From: Virgibacillus_O xinjiangensis
GTDB lineage: Bacteria > Bacillota > Bacilli > Bacillales > Amphibacillaceae
DNA length: 64,000 bases
Direction: 5' to 3'
Assembly (NCBI RefSeq): GCF_042643145.1
Contig: NZ_JBHRSA010000046.1
Coordinates: forward strand, 1 to 64,000
The notes under the pieces were generated by a model. The model saw nothing but the letters and a program-made list of their open reading frames with translations. It searched no databases and was not told the DNA's origin. The position numbers were made by a program, and so were the translations under genes. Position 1 is the stretch's first letter. Each line of letters opens with the position of its first letter. Positions 1 to 7,029 of the stretch are shown in pieces.

Positions 1-50
1 TTATTAGAAAAAACGAGTTGTTTCTTCTTGACATACTGGTTGTTTTGTTC

Positions 51-65
51 AGTTTTCAAAGAGCA
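51..65 (-). promoter_or_regulatory. rRNA leader boxA-like antitermination element
   Basis: Read on the minus strand this is TGCTCTTTGAAAACT, which resembles the boxA antitermination signal in the leaders of Bacillus rRNA operons. It lies downstream of two promoter-like sites and points off the left edge, so a 16S rRNA gene is expected just outside the window. The rRNA itself is not visible here. Confidence 0.65.
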
Positions 66-98
66 AATTGTTTCGGTCGTTTTTGAAGCGACCTTTAT

Positions 99-127
99 AT
101 TATATCAACTCGGCATTTCGTTGTCAA
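99..127 (-). promoter_or_regulatory. rRNA operon promoter P2
   Basis: On the minus strand the sequence has TTGACA, a 17-base spacer and TATAAT, a perfect sigma-A promoter, about 35 bases upstream of the boxA-like element. Paired promoters about 90 bases apart are typical of Bacillus rRNA operons. Confidence 0.85.
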
Positions 128-192
128 CAACTTTTTTAAGTTATTTTATTTCGAAAGCAGAAGTTGTTGCGCCTCTTAACGGCGACTTAAAT

Positions 193-222
193 AATATATC
201 ATGTTTCTCATCCAAAAGTCAA
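193..222 (-). promoter_or_regulatory. rRNA operon promoter P1 (candidate)
   Basis: The minus strand reads TTGACT, 18 bases, then TATATT, 95 bases upstream of the stronger P2 site. The pair resembles the P1/P2 arrangement of rRNA operons. The -10 match is imperfect. The stretch 223-371 holds no gene that I can support. Confidence 0.55.
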
Positions 223-371
223 CAATTAATTTTATTTTTTGTTGCTGATAATGCGTTTTGTCGATTTCTGTCTGAGCAACGATATTTAATTTATCACGTT
301 TCTTTCGATAAAGCAAGTCTTTTTTAGAAGAAATTCAAACAATCCCTTTGCTCATTGCCGATCACTAATAC

Positions 372-420
372 AAAAAACGTAGCGCCCCGACAGAGACAAA
401 GGTTGCCGGGACGCTACGTT
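372..420 (-). terminator. Rho-independent terminator after lysS
   Basis: Immediately after the lysS stop codon the minus strand forms a long stem (AACGTAGCG with CGCTACGTT, plus CCCG with CGGG) followed by a T run. It separates lysS from the rRNA operon. Confidence 0.85.
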
Positions 421-421
421 T

Positions 422-1909
422 TTATTTATTTCTCATTTGAGGGAACAGAAGTACATCCCGTATGGACGGAGAGTTTGTAAGCAGCATGACAAGGCGATCA
501 ATTCCTATGCCCAACCCCCCTGTTGGCGGCATTCCATATTCCAACGCCTCAAGGAAGTCATCATCCATCAAATGAGCTTCGTCATTTCCTGCTTCTCTTT
601 CTTTAACCTGCTCCTCAAATCTCTCTCTTTGATCGATTGGGTCATTTAACTCACTAAATGCATTCGCATGTTCCCGGCCGACGATAAATAGTTCGAACCG
701 ATCTGTAAAACGCCCATCGACTTCGTTTTTCTTCGCAAGAGGAGATATCTCGACCGGGTGTCCATAAATGAACGTCGGCTGGATCAGTGTGTGTTCTACT
801 TTCTGCTCGAAAAACTCATTTAGCACATGGCCGAATGTGGACGTTGCCGTAATGTCAACACCATGTTCTTTAGCCAGTTCCCGCGCTTTTTCATCACTCA
901 TATTCTCCCAAAAATCTACACCAGTTGCTTCTTTGACTGCATCAACCATATGGAGTCTCGTCCACTTTGGTTCCAGATCAACCTCATCTTCTCCATAGGT
1001 CACGACAGTGCTGCCAAGAACTTCTTTCGCGATATGTGCTACAAGGTTCTCTGTTAAATCCATGATATCATGGTAATCTGCATATGCCTCATATAGTTCG
1101 ATCATGGTGAATTCCGGATTATGCCTAGTCGAAACCCCTTCGTTTCTGAAGACACGTCCGATTTCATAGACTTTCTCCATGCCACCGACAATCAGCCGTT
1201 TTAGATGTAGTTCAATAGCGATACGCATATACAGCGGGATATCAAGAGCATTGTGATGGGTTACGAAAGGACGTGCAGATGCCCCGCCAGGAATGCCGTG
1301 CATCATTGGAGTTTCTACCTCCAAGAAACCTTGATCATCCAAGTAACGCCTCATAGACTGGATAATTTTACTCCTGAGTACAAACGTTTCTTTGCTATCC
1401 ATATTGGTAATCAAATCAAGATAGCGCTGACGGTACCTCTGTTCCACATCCTTCAGTCCATGATATTTTTCCGGTAAAGGACGCAGAGACTTTGTGAGTA
1501 AGTGGAATTCACTTGCTTTCACAGATAATTCCCCCACCTTTGTCTTGAACATGACGCCGGTTACCCCGACAATGTCCCCCATATCCACGGATTGGAAGGT
1601 TTCGTATGCCTGCTCTCCTATTGCATCTTTACGCACGTAAATTTGAATCTGGCCGCTTAAGTCCTGAAGATGGGCAAAGCCGGCCTTTCCTTTCCCTCGC
1701 TTAGTCATCACACGGCCTGCTATAGTTACTTGTGTTTCTGATTCTTTTTCCTGCAGTTGTTCTTTCGTGAATTCATCGTATAACTCGGTCAATTCAGATG
1801 CAGTATGGGTGCGTGTGAATTTCCCTCCAAAAGGATTCAGACCTTGTTCTCGGTAGTCTTCCAATTTGTCCCGCCGCACCTGCATCTGTTCATTCAGTTC
1901 ATCTGACAC
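422..1909 (-). CDS. lysS: Lysyl-tRNA synthetase, class II
   Basis: This cytoplasmic enzyme charges tRNA-Lys with lysine using ATP. The 495-residue product has the usual length. It carries an N-terminal OB-fold anticodon-binding domain (about residues 55-150) and a class II catalytic core, with motif 2 visible as FRNEGVSTRHNPEF and motif 3 as GIGIDRLVMLL near the C-terminus. The start is GTG, preceded by GGAG nine bases upstream; no better ATG precedes the conserved region. It sits directly upstream of an rRNA operon, as in B. subtilis. The dusB gene usually found on its upstream side is absent, and 130 bases separate it from the yazB-like gene. I saw no T-box in that gap. Confidence 0.97.
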   Translation of the reverse strand: MSDELNEQMQVRRDKLEDYREQGLNPFGGKFTRTHTASELTELYDEFTKEQLQEKESETQVTIAGRVMTKRGKGKAGFAHLQDLSGQIQIYVRKDAIGEQAYETFQSVDMGDIVGVTGVMFKTKVGELSVKASEFHLLTKSLRPLPEKYHGLKDVEQRYRQRYLDLITNMDSKETFVLRSKIIQSMRRYLDDQGFLEVETPMMHGIPGGASARPFVTHHNALDIPLYMRIAIELHLKRLIVGGMEKVYEIGRVFRNEGVSTRHNPEFTMIELYEAYADYHDIMDLTENLVAHIAKEVLGSTVVTYGEDEVDLEPKWTRLHMVDAVKEATGVDFWENMSDEKARELAKEHGVDITATSTFGHVLNEFFEQKVEHTLIQPTFIYGHPVEISPLAKKNEVDGRFTDRFELFIVGREHANAFSELNDPIDQRERFEEQVKEREAGNDEAHLMDDDFLEALEYGMPPTGGLGIGIDRLVMLLTNSPSIRDVLLFPQMRNK

Positions 1910-2039
1910 CTGTCATCACTCCAGTCATATTTGATATGTATCTGTTAGTATATAGAAAATAAGTGATTATTTCACGTTTCTTCAAAAGGCTATGCAACAA
2001 GATCAGACAATCGCAATACCACCTATTTGTGCGAGGCCC

Positions 2040-2252
2040 CTACTGATTGTCACTCTCCTGAAGTTCGTCAGTAGTTATGGCCAGGGTATGTGCGATCTGC
2101 TCCATCAATTCTTTCGTAGGTTTCCTTGTCCCGCGTTCTAGCGATCCCAGTACAGCGATGGATACATCCAATTCCTCTGCAAACTCCTGCTGGGTATAAC
2201 CTTTCAGTTTTCGGAAACCCCTTACCCTTCTGCCGATTCTCCTTTTATCCAT
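2040..2252 (-). CDS. yazB: Small XRE-family DNA-binding protein, YazB-like
   Basis: This 70-residue protein is almost entirely one helix-turn-helix domain of the Cro/C1 type, with GYTQQEFAEELDVS forming the first helices and LERGTRKPTKE following. It is predicted to bind DNA; its target is unknown. It overlaps the end of folK by 31 bases in another frame and is probably the last gene of the folate operon, the same place yazB has in B. subtilis. I see no ligand-binding or membrane segment. Confidence 0.85.
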   Translation of the reverse strand: MDKRRIGRRVRGFRKLKGYTQQEFAEELDVSIAVLGSLERGTRKPTKELMEQIAHTLAITTDELQESDNQ

Positions 2253-2734
2253 TTCTTAACATCCCTTATGTCTGTTTCTGGAAGTCTATCTATTAAATCT
2301 TCAACACGCTCGTCAAAGCCTGGGATTACCAGATCAGGGGCAATCTCGTTCAATGGGACGAGTACGAATGCTCGCTCATGCATTCTTGGATGTGGTATGA
2401 CTAACCGTTCCATTTTACTATTTTCTTGATTATAGAGCAATATGTCAAGGTCTATCGTGCGCGGTCCCCATCGGATATTCCTTTTCCTCCCTAGCTCCTG
2501 CTCAATACTCTGGCATATTTCCAGAAGCTCTACAGGGGAAGATGGAGTGGAAACTTCTACGACCATATTCAGGAAATCACTCTGGTCTGTATAACCGACT
2601 GGAAGAGTTTCATAGACCGAGGACTTGATCTCCACAGACACCATCGTACTTTTGTCCAGCAACGTCAATGCCCTATATAAGTGCTCATCTCGAGGTTCGA
2701 TATTTGTACCAAGTGCGATAAAGGCTTTGTTCAT
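2222..2734 (-). CDS. folK: 2-amino-4-hydroxy-6-hydroxymethyldihydropteridine pyrophosphokinase
   Basis: FolK transfers pyrophosphate from ATP to 6-hydroxymethyl-7,8-dihydropterin in folate synthesis. The 170-residue product has the expected length and the family signature RWGPRTIDLDILLY, followed by PHPRMHERAFVL, which hold the substrate and magnesium ligands. The N-terminal FIALGTNI is also typical. Its ATG overlaps the folB stop by four bases (ATGA), so the two are translationally coupled. It forms a folP-folB-folK-yazB cluster. The C-terminal tail overlaps the yazB-like gene. Confidence 0.96.
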   Translation of the reverse strand: MNKAFIALGTNIEPRDEHLYRALTLLDKSTMVSVEIKSSVYETLPVGYTDQSDFLNMVVEVSTPSSPVELLEICQSIEQELGRKRNIRWGPRTIDLDILLYNQENSKMERLVIPHPRMHERAFVLVPLNEIAPDLVIPGFDERVEDLIDRLPETDIRDVKKWIKGESAEG

Positions 2735-3096
2735 TTTTCTCTCTCCCTGTATATTTCAACAGCTACCGACTCATAATGTCCCGGAATGGGGGGATCCGGC
2801 TTAACCACTTTCACCAGGCAAGCTTCCAATCGGCCATATTGCCCCAATAACTCATCAGCAATTTTATCAGCAAGGGTCTCCACCAGGTTAACAGCTTCCC
2901 CTTCTACTATTGACCCTATTCTCTGATAGACATCTCCATAGTTTATGGAAGCATTCATATCATCCGTCTTTGCAGCTTGTTTCAAATCTAGGTATAATAC
3001 GGCATTTACTTCAAACCGCTGTCCCAGCCTATTCTCTTCTGGGAACAGTCCATGATAGCCATAGAATTTTGCTCCATTCAGTATGATTTTATCCAT
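2731..3096 (-). CDS. folB: Dihydroneopterin aldolase
   Basis: FolB cleaves 7,8-dihydroneopterin to 6-hydroxymethyl-7,8-dihydropterin and glycolaldehyde, the step before FolK. The 121-residue product begins MDKIILNGAKFYGYHGL, with the YGYHG motif typical of the family, and carries NLVETLADKIAD and a C-terminal VVKPDPPIPGHYESV. The frame is open further upstream, but this ATG has a GGAGG eight bases upstream and matches the family N-terminus. Its start overlaps the folP stop by eight bases. Confidence 0.95.
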   Translation of the reverse strand: MDKIILNGAKFYGYHGLFPEENRLGQRFEVNAVLYLDLKQAAKTDDMNASINYGDVYQRIGSIVEGEAVNLVETLADKIADELLGQYGRLEACLVKVVKPDPPIPGHYESVAVEIYREREK

Positions 3097-3922
3097 GCGT
3101 GATCCCTCCGTTCTCCTGGAGCATAGCATCCGTCATTTTGACCAAATCAGCGGTAACTTTCACGTTATGTACTCGTACCATGTGCGCCCCCTTTACGATC
3201 CCTAAACAAGTTGTTGCCCCTGTACCAATGTCCCTCTCTTCAGCAGGTTTATCCAGGACAGTCCCAATGAACCTTTTTCTTGAAGTGGCAAGCAGCAGTG
3301 GATAACCCATTCCAGCAAACACTTCAAGATGATGCATGACGGTAAGGTTGTCCTGAGCCGATTTGGCAAAACCCACACCAGGATCCAAGATGATATTTTC
3401 ATCCCTCACTCCTGCACGCCTTGCTATCTCAATACTCTCCTGCAAGTCTTTTTCCATATCATCCAGCAGGGATGTGTAATTCATATTTTCCCTATTATGC
3501 ATAAGAATAATAGGAACCTTATATGCTGCAGCCACTTCAGCTATTTCTGGTTCCCTTTTGGCTCCCCATACATCATTTATGATATCGGCTCCAGCTTTCA
3601 CTGCCGCTTTTGCTGTAGCCGCCTTATATGTATCAATGGAAATCGGTATGTCCAAGGCCTCTTTTACGGCCTGAATGATTGGGACAACCCTGTCAATTTC
3701 TTGGACAGCAGATACAGGTGTATGACCGGGCCTGGTGGATTCACCACCGATATCGATAATATCAGCCCCCTGTTCTACTAGCTGTTCCGCCTGTTGTACT
3801 GCTTTCTCAACTGTATTGTATCTACCTCCATCAGAAAAAGAGTCTGGGGTAACGTTCAGAATCCCCATAATATGCGTACGTTCAGAAAGATTCAATTCTT
3901 TTCCTTTCAACTTAAGCCTCAT
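3089..3922 (-). CDS. folP: Dihydropteroate synthase
   Basis: FolP condenses 6-hydroxymethyl-dihydropterin pyrophosphate with p-aminobenzoate to dihydropteroate and is the sulfonamide target. The 277-residue TIM barrel shows the loop motifs NVTPDSFSDGG, DIGGESTRPG and SRKRFIG, which bind the pterin and p-aminobenzoate. It is the first gene of the folate cluster here. In B. subtilis the pabB-pabA-pabC genes precede it; here only about 150 bases with the cysK terminator lie upstream. The ribosome-binding site in front of the ATG is weak and rather distant, so the start is slightly uncertain. Confidence 0.96.
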   Translation of the reverse strand: MRLKLKGKELNLSERTHIMGILNVTPDSFSDGGRYNTVEKAVQQAEQLVEQGADIIDIGGESTRPGHTPVSAVQEIDRVVPIIQAVKEALDIPISIDTYKAATAKAAVKAGADIINDVWGAKREPEIAEVAAAYKVPIILMHNRENMNYTSLLDDMEKDLQESIEIARRAGVRDENIILDPGVGFAKSAQDNLTVMHHLEVFAGMGYPLLLATSRKRFIGTVLDKPAEERDIGTGATTCLGIVKGAHMVRVHNVKVTADLVKMTDAMLQENGGITHG

Positions 3923-4029
3923 TTACAGACAACTCGCTTCCGTTAATGTTTATCCAATAGCTTACCACACTTTTGGAAATGTTGGCTATATCGTTCAATA
4001 AGCTAGGCAGTGAAGTGTAGATTATTCAT

Positions 4030-4064
4030 AAAAAAAGCCGGCCCCTTTTAGAAGGGTACCAGCT
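4030..4064 (-). terminator. Terminator after cysK
   Basis: On the minus strand an AGCTGG/CCGGCT-type stem with an inner CCCTT/AAGGG is followed by seven T. It ends the cysK transcript before folP. Confidence 0.85.
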
Positions 4065-4076
4065 TCTCTGTTTAAT

Positions 4077-5006
4077 TTACTTATCATCTTCGAATTGGTA
4101 AAGAGGAGTGGATAAATAGCGTTCTCCATTATCCGGGAGCACAGCCAGAACCTTCTTGCCTGCACCCAATTCTTTTGCCACTTTTTTAGCGGCGTGGACT
4201 GCAGCCCCAGAAGAGACACCGCCCAAAATACCATTAGTAGTAGCCGTTTCACGGGCAGCAGCATACGCTTCTTCATTGGAAACCTGCACTACTTCGTCAT
4301 AAAGGTCGGTATCCAATACTTTTGGTACAAAACCTGCACCAATACCCTGAATTTTATGTGGCCCTGGGGACCCACCAGATAGCACAGGAGAATCGGTCGG
4401 TTCTACTGCATAGAGTTTGACTCCGTCGAATGTTTCTTTTAATACTTTCCCGGCGCCGGTAATCGTGCCCCCGGTTCCAATACCGGAAACAAATGCGTCC
4501 AGACCATCGCTCATTTGCTCAGCGATCTCTTTCCCTGTTGTCTTAGCATGAATCTCAGGATTGGCTTCGTTATTGAATTGCTGAGGCATGAAGTATCCGT
4601 GTTCTTCCTTTAATTCTTCTGCCTTTTTTATCGCACCTTTCATAGCTTCTGCACCAGGAGTCAACACAAGCTCAGCACCATATGCACGCAGCAGGTTGCG
4701 ACGCTCCTGACTCATTGTGTCGGGCATAACCAGCACAGCTTTATAGCCTTTAGCAGCGGCAACCATAGCCAAACCGATACCAGTATTGCCGCTTGTCGGT
4801 TCGATGATGGTGTCTCCCTCTTTCAACTTCCCATCTCTTTCAGCCGCTTCGATCATGGCCAAGGCGATCCGGTCTTTGACCGAGCTTCCCGGGTTGTAGA
4901 ATTCCAGTTTTAAATAGATATCCGCACTATTTTCATCCGTTACACCATTCAATTTGACAATCGGTGTCTGCCCAATCAAGCCCGCTATATTATTCGCTAC
5001 TCTCAT
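4077..5006 (-). CDS. cysK: Cysteine synthase (O-acetylserine sulfhydrylase)
   Basis: CysK makes cysteine from O-acetylserine and sulfide with pyridoxal phosphate. The 309-residue product has the Schiff-base lysine in NPGSSVKDR (K44), the substrate loop TSGNTG at 71-76, the phosphate-binding GTGGT motif and the C-terminal PDNGERY loop. It is preceded by AGGAGG and a sigma-A promoter and ended by its own terminator, so it is transcribed alone. B. subtilis has yacD between hslO and cysK; that gene is missing here. Confidence 0.97.
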   Translation of the reverse strand: MRVANNIAGLIGQTPIVKLNGVTDENSADIYLKLEFYNPGSSVKDRIALAMIEAAERDGKLKEGDTIIEPTSGNTGIGLAMVAAAKGYKAVLVMPDTMSQERRNLLRAYGAELVLTPGAEAMKGAIKKAEELKEEHGYFMPQQFNNEANPEIHAKTTGKEIAEQMSDGLDAFVSGIGTGGTITGAGKVLKETFDGVKLYAVEPTDSPVLSGGSPGPHKIQGIGAGFVPKVLDTDLYDEVVQVSNEEAYAAARETATTNGILGGVSSGAAVHAAKKVAKELGAGKKVLAVLPDNGERYLSTPLYQFEDDK

Positions 5007-5049
5007 TACGACTCCTCCTAATTCCTAGTTAAGTTATATGTTTAATTTA

Positions 5050-5078
5050 AATTTACTGCTTTCTTTAAATTATGTCAA
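5050..5078 (-). promoter_or_regulatory. cysK sigma-A promoter
   Basis: On the minus strand the sequence reads TTGACA, 17 bases, TAAATT, upstream of cysK. A small perfect palindrome TTCCGGAA lies at 5105-5112, 26 bases upstream of the -35. It could be part of a CymR-type cysteine-regulator site, but that is a guess. Confidence 0.7.
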
Positions 5079-5124
5079 TAAAAAAGGAAGAAAAATAACA
5101 CAACTTCCGGAAATAAAAGATAAC

Positions 5125-5166
5125 AGCCATTCACCCTTTTTTTGCAGAACACTAGGGCGAATGGCT
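5125..5166 (-). terminator. Hairpin after hslO, probable terminator
   Basis: AGCCATTCGCCCT pairs with AGGGTGAATGGCT on the minus strand, just after the hslO stop. The following sequence is only moderately T-rich, so termination may be incomplete. Confidence 0.6.
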
Positions 5167-5202
5167 AATACTTCGAAAGATGATCGACATGTCCTATCGA
5201 TG

Positions 5203-6072
5203 CTACTTCAACAATCCCCTTAAATCCTCTTCGGAAAAATGATACGTCTCGTTACAGAAGTGGCAATTCGCTTCTGCCCCATGATCCTCATCTATCATTG
5301 CTTGTATTTCTTCATTGCCGAGACCGATAATTGCCTGTTCCACTCTTTCTTTTGAGCAGCGACAGCGGAATTCTACAGGCATATTTTCGTGGATTTTCAA
5401 ATCATCCTCTCCAAAAAGCTGCTGTAGAATTTCTTCCGGGCTCTTTCCTTCCCTGATCAATGTCGATATTGGAGGGAGAAATTTGATTTGCTCTTCCAAG
5501 CGGGTGATGACATCCTCTTCCACTCCAGGCATCACCTGTACAATAAAACCTCCGGCGGCAAGAATCGTATGATCCGGATTAACCAGTACGCCCGCTCCAA
5601 CTGCAGAAGGCACCTGCTCCGAGTTGGCAAAGTAATAAGTAAAATCTTCACTGATTTCACCAGAAACAATCGGCACTTCTCCAGTAAAGAAGTCTTTCAG
5701 TCCTAAATCCTTTGTAACGCTGATGCTTCCTTCCGTACCGACCGCACGGGCCACATCCAATTTCCCCTTCTCATTCAAATCAAAGTCGACATGTCCGTTT
5801 CCTACATATCCACGTACATGGCCATGGGCATCTCCATCTGTGATGATTGCTTTCAACGGCCCATCACCTTCCACTTTTACCGTGATGGAATCCTCCCCTT
5901 TATGCATGGCTCCCATCATGGCAGTGATTGTCAATGTCCTTCCTAACGCCGCGGAGGCAGTAGCCCATGTATCCTGCCTCCTCCGCGCTTCTTCCACCGT
6001 ATTTGTTGTCGCAGCCGCGTAGGCACGTACCATCCCACGATGAGCTGTTGCTTTAATTAAATAATCTTTCAT
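5203..6072 (-). CDS. hslO: Redox-regulated chaperone Hsp33
   Basis: Hsp33 is a cytoplasmic holdase activated when its zinc-bound cysteines are oxidised. The 289-residue protein has the N-terminal substrate-binding core and a C-terminal zinc redox switch with four cysteines, CxC at 237/239 and CxxC at 270/273 (the latter in CHFCNET). AAGGAG stands upstream of the start. It lies 27 bases downstream of coaX, in the ftsH-coaX-hslO order known from B. subtilis, and is probably co-transcribed with coaX. Confidence 0.96.
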   Translation of the reverse strand: MKDYLIKATAHRGMVRAYAAATTNTVEEARRRQDTWATASAALGRTLTITAMMGAMHKGEDSITVKVEGDGPLKAIITDGDAHGHVRGYVGNGHVDFDLNEKGKLDVARAVGTEGSISVTKDLGLKDFFTGEVPIVSGEISEDFTYYFANSEQVPSAVGAGVLVNPDHTILAAGGFIVQVMPGVEEDVITRLEEQIKFLPPISTLIREGKSPEEILQQLFGEDDLKIHENMPVEFRCRCSKERVEQAIIGLGNEEIQAMIDEDHGAEANCHFCNETYHFSEEDLRGLLK

Positions 6073-6099
6073 ATTGATACTCCTTTTTAAGCAGTTTTA

Positions 6100-6867
6100 T
6101 TAATGGTTATAATGATAAATCAAGTATAACCCTTTCAAAGTTAAATATGGATCAACTACATCTATCGTCGTGGATTTGTCCGAAATCAAGGGGGCCAGCC
6201 CTCCGGTAGCAATCACCTTCGGGTTCGTATCCATTTCCCTCTTTATTCGCTCGACAATACTGTCCACTTGTCCCACATAACCATAAAATACACCGGACTG
6301 CATCGCTTCCACAGTAGAGGAACCTACTACGTTTTCCGGTGCTTGAATTTCTATCTTCGGCAGTTTGGAGGCTTTGCTATAAAGTGCCTCCATCGAGATA
6401 TTTATTCCTGGAGCAATGACGCCCCCATGATAGGCCTGATTCTCATCTATATAACAGAACGTGGTTGCCGTTCCAAAGTCGATAATGATGAGTGGTGAGT
6501 CATATTCCGATATACCGGCAACGGCGTTCACCACTCTGTCTGCCCCTATCTCCTTTGGGTTAGGGTAGGACATCTTCAAAGGAGACTGCACATGGTCCTT
6601 GCCGATAACAAGTGGATCCAACCCAAAATAGTCCCGTGACATCTTTTCCAGGGAAAACATGATCGGCGGAACCACAGAGGAAATGACAACTCCGTGGATA
6701 TCCTTGAAATCAACCCCTTTATGGTCAAACAGAGACTCCATCAATATGCCGAATTCATCCTCCGTTTTATATCGATCCGTCTTGATTCTCCAATGATATT
6801 TGAGCTCCTCTTGTTCAAAAACACCCAGGACAGTATTTGTATTCCCCACATCAAGTACGAATAACAT
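6100..6867 (-). CDS. coaX: Type III pantothenate kinase
   Basis: CoaX phosphorylates pantothenate, the first step of coenzyme A synthesis. The 255-residue product belongs to the ASKHA fold, shown by the N-terminal phosphate loop DVGNTNT, by GADRVVNA with a catalytic aspartate, and by DFGTATT. Type III kinases use a monovalent cation and resist feedback by CoA. It lies between ftsH and hslO. A terminator ends the ftsH transcript before it. Confidence 0.96.
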   Translation of the reverse strand: MLFVLDVGNTNTVLGVFEQEELKYHWRIKTDRYKTEDEFGILMESLFDHKGVDFKDIHGVVISSVVPPIMFSLEKMSRDYFGLDPLVIGKDHVQSPLKMSYPNPKEIGADRVVNAVAGISEYDSPLIIIDFGTATTFCYIDENQAYHGGVIAPGINISMEALYSKASKLPKIEIQAPENVVGSSTVEAMQSGVFYGYVGQVDSIVERIKREMDTNPKVIATGGLAPLISDKSTTIDVVDPYLTLKGLYLIYHYNH

Positions 6868-6985
6868 TTCCTTATCATACCTTCCTATACATCCGTAACA
6901 GAATAGTTTCTTTTTCTTTGCTTTTCTTTATTAATATACCACACTTCCCGTCGGCTTAATATCCAGGAAACTTGGCGCATCCAAA

Positions 6986-7020
6986 CATAAAAACGGCAGC
7001 CATTCTGGTCGGCTGCCGTT
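6986..7020 (-). terminator. Terminator after ftsH
   Basis: The perfect stem AACGGCAGCC/GGCTGCCGTT with a nine-base loop is followed by T residues on the minus strand, just after the ftsH stop codon. Confidence 0.88.
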
Positions 7021-7029
7021 ATCAATTCT

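Noticed and set aside
28..327. A 99-codon frame in the rRNA leader
   Set aside because: It covers the rRNA promoters and leader in the antisense direction and has no ribosome-binding site.
1910..2039. T-box leader for lysS
   Set aside because: The 130-base gap lacks a T-box core and terminator/antiterminator pair; only a short GTGA/TCAC repeat is seen.
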